From assembly GCA_027943335.1 (NCBI GenBank), contig BSBK01002925.1:2052501-2116500 (forward strand): a DNA stretch of 64,000 bases. Direction: 5' to 3'. The notes under the pieces are model-generated. The model did not search any database and was not told the DNA's origin. It worked only from the letters and a program-made list of their open reading frames with translations. This stretch comes from Chamaecyparis obtusa (taxonomy: Eukaryota; Streptophyta; Pinopsida; Cupressales; Cupressaceae). The translations under genes were made by a program, and so were the position numbers. Shown in pieces: positions 1-12,379 of this stretch (positions are counted from its first letter, which is position 1; every line of letters starts with the position of its first letter).

Positions 1-232
1 AACAGAGTCTTTAAGCACCTCGATCGTCCCATGTTCTCTTCTCAGTCATTTTTTTTTGTTTTTCTTCTTTTTTTCTTTTGGGACAAAATAATCTTTTTCT
101 ATCCTACCTTTGTCTGATGTTACCCTATCATGATGAACTACAACTGATTGAATATCTGATGAACTGAAGAAACAATGATTAGAGATCACTGAGCTACTGA
201 AATGATATATAAGATGATTAAATTAGTCAATA
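1..232. other. Unassigned sequence at window edge
   Basis: AT-rich sequence with a T-rich run near 45-80. I see no coding frame, repeat boundary or RNA gene. It lies just outside the proposed left end of the Ty1/copia element. Confidence 0.5.
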
Positions 233-1645
233 TGTTGTCATTGATGTCAACTAGTTTTGATAGTACTTATCATGTTAGTTACAAACATCTAAACATCTAT
301 AGAAGGAAGAAAATATGAGGAACTAAGATATCTACATGAGGAAAAGATGGATATGATAGATAAGGATAAGGTAAACATTGGGTAACTTATTGATGAGTCT
401 ATGGCTTTATATTGTTGACTTGAGCATGTTACATTAATATATTATGAAGAAAAGAGTTGAAATTGAACAAGTCATTGTGGTCGATAATTAAATATTTATG
501 TATACACCGCTCACTAGTGCAGTGTATATCGAGTGATAGTATTAACCGAGCTGGTTAACTAGTTATCACTGACGTATTTCTATATCAACTAAGTATGGAT
601 GAAAACATTAAATGCTAAGAACAACCAACTAAATTTGATGAGTTGAAAATTGTTATGATTTTGAGGTTAAGGATAAAGTTTGTTACAAGATCCACGGCTG
701 ACAAAATTTAGAGAAGATCTAAAGGATGAGATTGAAACATGTTAATGACACATCTGTCGAGGAAGGTTTAAGCGCCAAAATGGATGAAAGAGATTAAGAG
801 GCAAAATCTAATGGCTGATATGAAAATGTTTTACTTGTCTATATAAGAGACATTAGTTTCATTATTGAAACATTCTGCAAAGAAGACTACAAAGATTTCA
901 CATGAAGACTTTATTCATCCATGCCTGATCAAACTGGTTATTGAAAGAACTGAGCTGCACATATTACCGAGCGTCAGAGAACTATTTACCGAGTAAAAGT
1001 AAGTTGAGAAATATTGAGGAAGTGAATTGATTAATGATTAGAGGATTTGTATGGGCTTAGCATAGATTTAAATATTTGCAATTGAGTTGTATTTGAATCA
1101 GATCAATACCATATCAGTTTAACCATTGATTTAGAAAATCTCTTCACTGAGTGGACTTAACAGTTTTATGTTCTACCCTATGATATTCGTTGAATGTAAA
1201 GTGTTATCTTGTTGACCCCATAGTGAATTCTAGTCAAAAGTTAATTGCTAGTGATAAATTCTCTAACCAAGTCACACCTAACAGTGTGTATTGTAACCTT
1301 TAACAGGGTTGGCTCTTCATCGAGCTCACTTCAAAAGAGTGAATTATTTTGGGTTACCGGTCCTAGGTGGTTTTTCCCTTAGCAGGGTTTCCACATTAAA
1401 TCATTTTGTTATGTGTTATTTGTGATGATTATTTTTCTATCATACTATACATAATGCATAGTTGATTTAGTCGGTAATCACAATTGGATAATTACTGGTA
1501 ATCGATAAATTGGATAGACAGATTGATATTTTATGTTACTGAGCTGCATAATTTGTTGGAATTTTTTTGAAAGGTACATCATTGTATTTGGGACTATAGG
1601 ATAACTAATCTAACTGATTCACCCCCCCTCTCATTTATTCTAACT
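233..1645 (+). repeat. Putative 5' LTR of copia element G
   Basis: The right end is well placed: the CT-rich run GATTCACCCCCCCTCTC at about 1616-1632 is followed shortly by the primer binding site, as in elements A and B of this window. The left end, TGTTGTCATTGATG at 233, is a reasonable LTR start, but no second LTR is available to confirm it. The body holds repeated AACAGGG/AACAAGG-like phrases and ACCGAG motifs that recur in the LTR-like sequence at 55.3-56.4 kb. Confidence 0.5.
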
Positions 1646-1647
1646 AT

Positions 1648-1659
1648 TGGTATCATAGC
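1648..1659 (+). other. Primer binding site (initiator Met tRNA) of element G
   Basis: TGGTATCATAGC differs by one base from the usual plant initiator-Met primer site TGGTATCAGAGC and sits two bases after the proposed LTR end. It primes minus-strand DNA synthesis in Ty1/copia elements. Confidence 0.75.
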
Positions 1660-1711
1660 GTATTTGTTTCTTAGAAGAAAGTTTTAAGGACTTGAGCAGA
1701 AAGATTACAAG

Positions 1712-2740
1712 ATGTATAAGAGGGAAGTTTCAAAGCTGAACAAAGACAACTTTAATACATGGAAAAGCCAGATGAGACTTCACATATCTGGAATTGGAGA
1801 ATCTTCTATACCTTTACTTGACAATGGCTACCTACAACTGAATGTTGGACCTTTGACTCTTGATCAATTGAGAGACCAACATGAACACAATATTACTATG
1901 ATAGAGATTGTTCTTGATCTATTTGATATTGAATTTGAGGATGTCAAGGATTGCACTATAGTGAAGCATATGTGGGATAAACTTGATCTAGTTTATGGTG
2001 GTGATGTGAATGTGATGAGAGCTAGAGTTGAAAGCTTAAGAGCCAGATTTGATGATATGAAGATGAAGGAAGGAGAGAATATTATACAGTACAAAAACTA
2101 AATCAAAGAGGTAGTCAATACTATTCGAGGAGTTGGAGGTATTATTTCTGAAGATACAATGGTGTGTAAGATACTGAGAACATTATTACAAAACTATGCA
2201 ATCAAAATATCTACTATTCATGAAATGAGGTCTGCACCTAATAGAACTGTTACTCTTGATAGTCTGATTGGAAAGTTAAAAACTTTTGAGTTGAATAATT
2301 TTGACAATAGCATTATACCAAGTGTTGAGTCTGATTTTATGTCATCTCTTAAGATTGCTAAATCTAGCAGCAAGAATAATATAAGGAATGAAAGTGATAG
2401 TAATACTGATGATGAGCTTGATGAGCTTGAAGCACTTATGCCCCAAAGAATGCAAAAAGGTGAAGGAAGATATAAGGGAAAGTTACCTTTATCTTAATTT
2501 AATTGTAAAGAGGTTGACCATATTGCTGCTAGATGTCCTAATAGGAAAGAAGAAGATAAAGACAGAGACCAATCTAGTGATGGAAAATATGGCAAAAGGA
2601 ATAAAAGAGGAAACTGACACTATAACAAAGATAACCAAGATCACAGAGATAAGAGCAAAAAGGCATGTTACCTTGTTGGAGAAGATGACATTGACACCAA
2701 CGCTAATGATGATATTGAAGTAGTATTTACATTGCAATGA
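1712..2740 (+). pseudogene. copia Gag pseudogene
   Basis: The ATG at 1712 opens a frame whose first residues (LNKDNFNTWKSQM) match the start of plant copia Gag proteins of the UBN2/DUF4219 type, which form the virus-like particle. The frame stops at 2101 and continues in the following sequence to about 2497, ending in an acidic stretch (SDSNTDDELDELEAL). A CCHC knuckle with its first Cys lost (NCKEVDHIAARC) follows at about 2505-2540. At least two stops and a frame shift break the gene. Confidence 0.75.
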
Positions 2741-2784
2741 AATATGATTTAGAAGAGGAGGAAAGGTATGTAGAAACAACACTT

Positions 2785-3165
2785 ATTTCTAAAGCTAGTA
2801 AGAATGATACTTGGATCATTGATAGTGGTTGTACACATCACATGACTGGTGATGAATATAATTTTGATCATCTTGAGCATTATAATGGAGGATAAGTGAA
2901 AATTGGAAATGAAACACCTTGCATGGTTAAAGGAAAAGGATCTATTTTATTGAATGATAAAATTAGATGTGATAATGCATGCTGGGTAAAAGGACTTAAT
3001 TACAATTTTTTGAGTGTAGCACGACTAAATAACTTAGGTCACCGAGTTGCATTTGAGAGAAAGAAAGTGAAAATATTTGATGAAAATGGAAAGCTTGTCA
3101 GAATAGGAGGACAATCAAAGGTAATTTATTTTATCTTGACAATGCTAAAACTTCTTGTTTATTGG
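2785..3165 (+). pseudogene. copia aspartic protease pseudogene region
   Basis: The motif WIIDSGCTHHMTG is read at about 2812-2850, with the catalytic DSG codons at 2821-2829. This is the typical copia protease, which cuts Gag-Pol. A stop follows at about 2893, and the frame then continues with LNYNFLSVARLNNLGH, the pre-integrase stretch of copia polyproteins. It lies directly between gag and integrase as expected. Confidence 0.75.
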
Positions 3166-3169
3166 TGAA

Positions 3170-4190
3170 GAATGAAGATGCATGGTTATGAAAGAAGAGG
3201 TTATGTCATGTAAATTTTGATAACATGATTAAGATCAGTAGAAAGAAAAAAGTTAGAGGATTGCCTAATCTAACAAAACCTTATCATGTTATGTGCCATC
3301 AATGTTAGAAAGGAAAGATGACCAAATCTAGTTTTAAAAGTAAGGACTGTTCATTTAAAGGAATTTTGGAGTTGGTTCACATTGACTTATGTGGTCCTAT
3401 GAGAACTCAAAGCTACTATGGTGATAGATACTTTATTTTTTTTGTTGATGACTATATTAGACTAATGACAATTATGTTCTTCAAGGAAAAATATGAGGCA
3501 TTCAAACTGTTTAAATAGTATAAGGCTAAAGTTGAAAAAGAAACCAGAAAAAAATTCAAATGCTTAAGGTCTAATAGAGGAGGTGAGTTTGTTTCTGATG
3601 AATTCACTAAGTTCTATAATGGGCATGGTATAAAAAGGCCAGTTTTTGCACCTAGAACACTACAGTAGAATGGAATTGCTAAAAGGAGAAACCGATCTAT
3701 TTTTTATTATGCTAGAACATTGATGATTAAGAAAAATGTTGCACAGATGTACTGGAGAGAGGTAGTTAGAACAATAGTATATGTCCTTAACCGAGTTCAA
3801 CTAAAGAAAGACACAAACAAGACACCTTACGATTTATGGTTTGGATACACACTAAGTGTAAGTTATTTCAAAATCTTTGGTAGTAAGTGAACTATATTCT
3901 CAAAGATGATAGGAATGGTAAATTTGACTCTAAAGGTGATGAAGGAATATTCTTGAGATATTCTACTAAGAGTAAAGCTTATAAATGTTTGAAAAAGGCT
4001 ACTAATAAGATGATAGAAAGTACTAATGTTGGAGTTGATGAGTTTTCTAAAAAGAATGATAAAGAAACCATGAAGGAACTAGAAGATTATGGTAGGTTTA
4101 CTTATGTTGAAGATCCAAATTATCTACCGAGGCCACAGGCTGAGTCTACCGAGCATCCACTAGTAGAATTTGGGCAAATAAATGACCAGG
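3170..4190 (+). pseudogene. copia integrase pseudogene
   Basis: The zinc-binding region is present but broken by a stop (MCHQC then TAG at about 3307). The catalytic core starts with LVHIDLCGPM at about 3375. The second catalytic position reads RSNRGGEF, where copia integrases have RSDRGGEF (Asp to Asn). The third reads NGIAKRRNRS, where NGIAERKNR is usual (Glu to Lys). After the core, the linker GIFLRYSTKSKAYKCL is recognisable. In-frame stops at about 3517 and 3667 and a frame change near 3885 confirm decay. Homology ends near 4130-4190 without reaching reverse transcriptase. Confidence 0.75.
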
Positions 4191-4520
4191 TGACTAAATT
4201 TTTTAGTCACGTCACTAAAATTGATCATGTTCTACCATTTTTTTAGTCATGTGACTAAAAATTTTAGTCATGTGACTAAAACTGATAATGTTCTACAAAT
4301 ATAAATGACTAAATAAATGACCAATTTGGTCATCGGGCAAAATCACAACTAAAATAACTAAATAAATGACTAAATAATTAGTTACCCTAATAAAAATGAC
4401 TAAATGAATGATAAATACTCCTTTATACATTAACATTTGATAATATCATATACTTATATCTTAGAAGTTGCATTTCACCCATAATGTGTGTTCGCCAATA
4501 GACTTATTATCCAACCATTA
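4190..4520. repeat. TGACTAAA-rich palindromic repeat, copy 1
   Basis: The part from 4190 to about 4290 holds repeated units built on TTTTAGTCAYGTGACTAAAA, a near-perfect palindrome, followed by GATCATGTTCTAC-like spacers. The part from about 4299 to 4511 aligns with about 5508-5770: both have ATGACTAAATAAATGA, a GGTCATC phrase, ATTAGTYACCC and a common tail ending CCAATAGACTTATT. It may be the subterminal region of a DNA transposon; no transposase is seen. Confidence 0.6.
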
Positions 4521-5775
<1,255 letters not shown>

Positions 5776-7848
5776 CAATCCATCTACACCTGTCTCGTGC
5801 AAAAAATCTGGCTTTCAAGCAATTTCAAAATTGATCGATAAATAAGTACATTTAGAGATAGAATCACAAGGAATAATTACCATCAAAAAAATTTGGAGTC
5901 ATGATTTACTATTTTGAAGTGGTTTCTCATCTCACACCTAAATCAATTTTTACTCGCATTTAATATTAGATGTTCAAATTAAATCAGATTTTGTTTGCGT
6001 GTGTGAAATCTTGAGCCCTTAAACATGTTACCTATTTTTTACTTTAAAGCATAAAGTAGCTTTTTATGTATCCTAATTAGGTCTTGTTAGAGGGTTACAA
6101 AATTTATCTAAGCATTTTTCAATTAGCATTATGGAGTTGAATATTCATAGTTGTAGGGGGTGAGGTGTTTAGAAATATTTCAAAAGTTTAAAATATATAT
6201 ATTCAAGAGCAATCATGGCCAATTTCACTAATAATATTCTTTGAACAATCAAGTTGCATTTTGAGGGCTATCTTGACTGCACTTAATTCATTTCAAAAGG
6301 TCAAGTAGTTATTTCTAGAGGCAATTAAATTCAATTTACATGGATTGTTGAAACATAATGTCTATAAAGATACATTTGTATATGCTCCTAAAGTTATTTG
6401 TCTTTAATATGATCTCCTACTTATTATTTGAAAAGATCTACTAGGACTCAAAAGTGTCAAGAATGCTCTATTGATTATTAAGTAGATCAGTGAAGTTAAA
6501 AAATTAAAAACAAATAGCCATTTATCTAAGCATATACAAACATATAAAAAAGTGAAATCGAAAAGCTAAAAATAAATGCATAACAAACATTGTGTGGCCA
6601 CAAAATGGGAAAATTGCTCCCACATAGGTGTCTAGGGATGCCACAAGAATTTATATGATGGAGACCGTCCCTATTTTTTCTACATAGATGTCTAGCAATA
6701 GTGCTAATCCATATAGCCCACCATAGTTGGAGGAAGTACAAACTGTGGCAAAAATGTTTAGTCTCAACATTACAAGTGTCTATATGTAATCTTTCCCACC
6801 TAATATTTTGATCTCCAGGTGTCTATGTGTAGTCCTTCCCACCCGACTGAGAGAGGATAAAACATGATAAGAACCCAAAAAATGCGGAAAAAACTCTCCA
6901 TTTAGGAAATGAAAAAATGTCGAAAGCCCTAATAACATTTTTTAAGGATGGTGCTAGGTCTATATGCATACAAATTTTAGGCAAATTTTAATAAAAATTT
7001 TAAACAGTCTTGAAGTTTGTCAAATTTCAAACCTCATGGCTGAAATTTGACGAACCCTATGACCTAGGTTTTCAAGGGATTAAAATTTGCTATGTTACAA
7101 ACACTAGAGGATTCATACATAAAACACAAAACACAAAACACACATACTTATATTATCAAATATACCCATGTTTACAAATATCTTTTAAGCAATGAAATAT
7201 GAAATAATAAGTGCATGATCAATAAAAATACTATACCAATGTGAAATGTGTATAATTTGAAATAAATTAAACCTTCACTATATACACATAAATAAGATGA
7301 CTTTGTTAGAAAACATACATGAGTAAACATCATCTAACAAATGAAAGATAGAGTTTTATTAAAAAGTATTTAAAATAATGCACATGACAAAGAAATCATA
7401 AAATAACAATTGATACCAAACAAATCCACAAATATTTACGAGACTACCTATTATTTAACACATCAAATTTATTCTTGAAACTTTGGTCACTATTGAATAA
7501 ATGGTTAGTCTAGAACATTTTTAAGACAAAATTAACATTTTATCCTTAAATATTTCTATCTTTATTTTTTATCTTAAATTAAAAATATTTTAATTGTCTT
7601 AAATGAAAAATTAAGACAAGAAAATAAAATTAACCCATCCATTTTCCAAATTCCTTACCCTATGAAAGGTTTTTAAATTCGGCCAAATTATAGCCCTCCA
7701 TGCGCAAGGTTTTTCAGAGAGCATAAAAATTATCCCCAAACAAAACAAAAATTCATTCTCCCCGCACAAAGTTTTTCAAGGTTTTGTAATGAGAGCAGAA
7801 CAAAAAAAAAACATTTTCCTTAGTAGTCTTACAAGATTTTTCTTCCAA
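5776..7848. other. No gene recognised
   Basis: About 2 kb of AT-rich sequence with only short open frames. A small run of ACACAAA-like units lies at about 7121-7142. Phrases of the form AGGTGTCTA recur at about 6625-6830 without a clear unit. The last 200 bases lead into the first recognisable PP2C exon and may be intron. Confidence 0.5.
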
Positions 7849-10800
7849 GGATACTATATTCTGGGGTGTATTCAATGGGCATGGGCCATTTGTTCATCTA
7901 GTTGCAAAAAGAGTGCGAGACTCGAAGCTATGAAAAAGCAAGGGCAGACAAAGCTGCTCCCTCAAAAGCATGAATTCTAACAAGACTACCTCATTAAACA
8001 TGGATGAAGAATGGAAAGAAAGCGAGGACCTGGAAGAGTTTAAGAAGGCTCCAGAAATGTTTGCTAACTAGAAAGACTCATTTTTCAAGGCTTTCAAGGT
8101 TATGGATAAGGATCTCAAGTTGTATCCCACCATTGGATTCTTTTGCAGTGGAACCACATCAAAAACTCTCGTTAAACATGTAAGGATTCTCTAGGTCTTG
8201 TGTTCAATTCTGGGACTTAATAAAATGTAAAGCATCAATCTTACACCTTGAATATTTACAAAACCCAATTTCTCTCTCAATGTTAATGAAATTATATTTA
8301 GATAGACAAATTCTACAAATCACTTATCACAATCTGAAATTTAAATATCTTAAATCTTTTCCCAAATTATCCAGGGTTTGGACCTAGTGATGGTCAATGT
8401 GGGGGACTCACGGGTTGTTATTGATACAATAGATGATAATGATGCATTCATGGTAGTGTAGTTGACAGTGGATTTGAAGCACAATCTTCCAAGTAAGTCT
8501 TTTGACTCTATCACTCCTCACATACATTATATTTTATTTTCATGCATTTCCCAGCCTTACGTATCATTGCAATCTACATCTCTGGAAATGCAAAATAGTT
8601 TCAGTAGATCAAATCTTTCAAAGATAAGTAAGATGTTGGAAGCCTTGTTAGAACTAGAATAAAACCTTTATTTTTTAATAATGGATCATTTATTTGGCTA
8701 TTTCTTTTTGTAGAGAAGGGCCAGATGAATAAGATGGTAGAAAAGCATAAGACCATTTTAGTTACTGTGACAATTTATTTATTTTAGTTTTTGTCTTTTC
8801 CAAAGGAGGCGGAGAGAATTAAGCAATTCAAAGACAAGTTTTTTCTTTGCAAGATGAGCCTGATGTGCCAAGGGTTTGGCTAACACATGATGATTCTCCT
8901 AGTATGGCAATCGCGAGGGCATTTGGAGATTTCATTTTGAAGGATTTTGGCTTAATTTATGTGCCTAAAATCTCATATCATCATCTCACCAAAAAGAGAT
9001 GAGTTCATTGTGATGGTTACTGATGGGGTATGTATTATTTTTTGATTCCATGTTTAATTCATTTCACCTATGTAGTTATAATATTTCAATCAAATGAAAG
9101 GAGAGATCCATAGTTGTTGTACATCTTTATCCCTCTTAAGATATGCTAAAAACTACACCCACAATTCCAAGAAAAATGTAATAAAATCTTAATCAAGCTC
9201 AAACAATTTAGAACATTATGAAACCAATTTTTTGGTTCTCAAAAAAGTATAATTATGATACAAATGCTCTTGGGAAATCACGTTGATAAAATTAGGGATC
9301 AATTTTTTATGCAAGATGGTACTCCCATCTAGCTACACACACAAAACTCAAAATCAATTATAGACGCTTTGCTTCAAAAGAAGATCCAGATTGCAACAAT
9401 AAGAAAATTTATATTCACATTAACTATGAAACATTAAATTCACAATCATGGCATTTTCATTGGCCTCTCTTCTTCTACATAGGCACACTTAAATTTGCAA
9501 CCCCACACTCATTTACAGCTTTTCTCCATCACACCATACATTCATTACGCTAACTCCATCGATATATTTGCATTCAGGACAACTTGTCCAACAAATCCCT
9601 TGAATTGAAGCCCAAAGGATCGAATTATTTTGTTTTGAGTGGTCTTTGGTATTTCATTGTCTTACCAATTTGGTGGTATATTTAGAAAAGGATATTTCCA
9701 GAAAATCATATGAGAAAGGGCTATCTATATGAACCCACAATTTACCCTTGCCCATCTGATCCAACCTCTTCATTTACTTGTTTATTCCTCTTCTTTTTCC
9801 AATGCAATAGTTTCCTTTTTCTTGGGTGCCTCTTCATAGAATGAAACATTGCAAATCTTCCAAAACAAAAAAATCATTTTGTAGTCATTCCAATTATGTC
9901 AAACATTCCATGTGCCATATTAGTGCCTCTATATTCTGCCTACATGTGTATTTGGGAAACAATGGCTGACATAATTCCTTTATGGTTTGATGGATGCTCT
10001 TTTTCAAAGCTCCCATTTTATCACAAGGAGGATATGACAACATTTGAAGGATTTGGCTTTACACCTGCCCAATGCATTTTCTTGAAATTTTATAAACCTT
10101 ATTAATAAATTAGTTTCCAGAAACCATTCTTTGAGGTATTCATCACAAGCTATGTCTTTGCTTCCAAATTTTGCATATATTTTATAGACCTCCAACAATT
10201 GAGCGTTATTAAATAGACTTGTATTTTATTTGCATGTATGTGCATTAGAGAACTTCACCAACATAAAGGAATTTGACATCACAAGTTTCCTTGTTCACAT
10301 CTATTATGAGTGGCTTTCAATACTGAGTGTATAGTACCATTTGGTTGTAAACTCTCTTCTTCCATCCAATCTATAACATGAACTAAAGAAGGCTGAAACT
10401 AAAACTAAGGAAAACAAATTGATAATTTTTAATTTTTAATTTTTTGGTAGTGTTGATTGCATGTGCATCCAGGTGCTCCTGCATCAATTTTGGAAAGAAT
10501 AGTAATTTCAAAATACAGAATAAATTTTGGATGTTGTAGGTGTCTAATAGGTGCAGAACAATTTAGGATATATATATTCAATTTATTCTAAGAGTCAAAT
10601 TCCTCTTTCCTATACATAGTAGAAAAGATACATTTCAAATTCCCAAGAATTTAATAGTTAATGAATCTCTTTTCTTTTTTCATCAAGGGGGACAAAACAA
10701 TTGAACACAGTTGCAAAGTTGCAATTCCTGGAAAACCCCAGCTATGCAGGCATTAGTTACAAAACTGCTTTTTGCTAGATTCACATAATTTGGACTCTAG

Positions 10801-11170
10801 CTTAAGTTTGGGAAAGTTGAAGAAACATTTCACCTAATGGTTTACCTAATTTTATCAAAAACACAAGGACATTTCACATTACTTTCTCTCTACAACTGCT
10901 TTCTAGTGTAGAATTAATTATTTTCATTAAGAAGCTATTTAAAATTTATTCAATCTTCACCTCTATTTTATCTCCCTAGATTTTGCAATACATCAGAATC
11001 ACATTTTTCTCTTCCCCAAAATATCCTTGCTTTAAGAGAAAATATAGACATTTATGTTTATGATGTTGGCCTTTATTATTTTGCAGATATGGGATGTGTT
11101 GTCTAACAAGGAAGTAGTGGATAGACAACATATCCTCAATTATGAATACTATGATGAAGAAATAAAATAG
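7849..11170 (+). pseudogene. PP2C-type protein phosphatase pseudogene with introns
   Basis: Protein phosphatase 2C enzymes are metal-dependent Ser/Thr phosphatases. Four exon-like blocks are seen: 7849-8179 (DTIFWGVFNGHGPFVHLVAKR; later FFCSGTTSKTLV), 8375-8492 (DLVMVNVGDSRVV), about 8806-9027 (DDSPSMAIARAFGD; later DEFIVMVTDG) and 11087-11170 (IWDVLSNKEVV). Splice signals fit: donors at 8180, 8493 and 9028, acceptors ending 8374 and 11086. The first metal-binding Asp of DGHG is Asn here. In-frame TGA, TAG (at about 8070) and TAG (at about 8460), plus one-base frame shifts near 8845 and 8995, disable it. The N-terminal exon is missing. A Pro/Ser-rich stretch at 11285-11430 could be a remnant of the C-terminal tail. 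The family assignment is strong; the exact subgroup is not settled. Confidence 0.85.
9930..10205 (-). pseudogene. PPR (pentatricopeptide repeat) protein fragment
   Basis: Read on the - strand, the sequence gives IYAKFGSKDIACDEYL, then after frame changes FKKMHWAGVKPN, then CDKMGALKKSIHQTIKE. These correspond to successive parts of plant PLS-type PPR repeats (YAKCGS..., AGVKPN..., KMGAL..G..IHQ). Such proteins bind organellar RNA for editing or processing. Only about one and a half repeats remain and at least two frame shifts separate the blocks, so this is a relic. It lies inside the long PP2C intron, on the opposite strand. Confidence 0.6.
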
Positions 11171-12374
11171 GGATTATGGAGTTTATTTTGTTCATTATCT
11201 AGGTATGCATTTTGAGGCTATGCTCTTTGTTGTGAATATCTAGCACTTAGTATGTTTTAGTTTTTGAAGAGGAGATTGTGCTCATTTTAGGGCTTCCTCC
11301 ATCACCTCCTGTACCTTCTTCAAATACAACTGATGGATCAAATAGCAAGGGCAGTGGGATGAGTGGAGACCCAAATAGTGAAGAGACACTTGGGGTTGAT
11401 GTAAGGAAAGTAAAATAATGAGGCTTGCAAAGTACTCTCCAAGTCCAAGTTTGCAAAGCATGGACTTCGTCCATACAAAGGTCTGAAACATCAAATTTTT
11501 TTTTCTATGTATACTAAATACTAAATTCACATAATTATGTTTTCCTTGAAAATCGGATTAACAATTCAATGTTAATTTATCTAGCACTGAAAAAGACTAG
11601 CAATTCATACATGAGGGTAACAGAGCAGCTCTTTGGACCATCCCAAAAAACTATTCAATAGAGCACACATATGAGATTAGTAGAATTATCATTTTTTATA
11701 ACATTTGTAGATTATAAGTTTAATCAACCTCTCATTAACCATCTAATAATCAAGATAGAATTATGGTAAAAATAACCCAACTTGAGTAGTCTTCACACTA
11801 AAGTTTAGCTAGAATTGAAGTCTTTCTATAATGTAAAAGTCAAAATTAAAATCCCTCAAGAAATGCTCAAGTTATTTCAACTAAAAATATTTAATACAAG
11901 TAGAATAGTGCATAGGAGTGTCACTTTATTGGTTCAAAATTCAAATTATCCATTAATGCAAACAAAAATACATTTAGTCTCAATAAAATGGTCTCTGTCA
12001 GTTAAATTGGACCCTGCCCATTCTTTAACAAGCTCCAACTATCATATTCCAGGATATAAATCTTCAACTCACTATTTGCAAGAAAGATTTTCTTTATTTC
12101 ACTTTTGTACTTGGGTAATAACTAATAAGATGTTTTTAATGGATATGTCAACAAGGGAACAATGTTGATCTTGATTTCTATATTATGTTTCTTGTCTCTT
12201 TTTGAACTATAAATTGGAGATAAGAAAATAAGTTTCCATTGTTGTTCCCAGCAAGACATGAATCTAGAGAATGCATTTCACCATAAAATTGAACCCCAAG
12301 GCCCAATAATAGTGGTGACTATTCTGGTACTTGAATTATAGTTCCATTTCCCTAATAATCATTTTTTATCTTCT
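11171..12374. other. No gene recognised
   Basis: AT-rich sequence after the last PP2C exon. A 117-codon open frame at 11815-12168 has no recognisable motif and a low-complexity character; I do not support it as a gene. The region ends at the TSD of element F. Confidence 0.5.
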
Positions 12375-12379
12375 CTAAC
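12375..12379. repeat. Left target-site duplication of element F (CTAAC)
   Basis: CTAAC here is repeated exactly at 41954-41958, directly outside the other LTR. This five-base duplication marks one integration event spanning the whole nest. Confidence 0.85.

Larger units (their letters stand above)
233..4190 (+). mobile_element. Truncated Ty1/copia LTR retrotransposon (element G)
   Basis: The order is a putative 5' LTR, a Met-tRNA primer site, gag, protease and integrase, which is the copia order. Reverse transcriptase, RNase H and the 3' LTR are absent. Recognisable coding ends about 60 codons after the integrase-linker motif with SKAYKCL, and TGACTAAA-rich repeat sequence then takes over. 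Every domain carries stops or frame changes, so the copy is dead. The left boundary (TGTTG at 233) is inferred from the usual LTR start; the right boundary is simply where copia homology ends. Confidence 0.8.

Noticed and set aside
11815..12168. 117-codon open frame in unassigned sequence
   Set aside because: No motif, AT-rich codons and no neighbouring gene context; likely chance.
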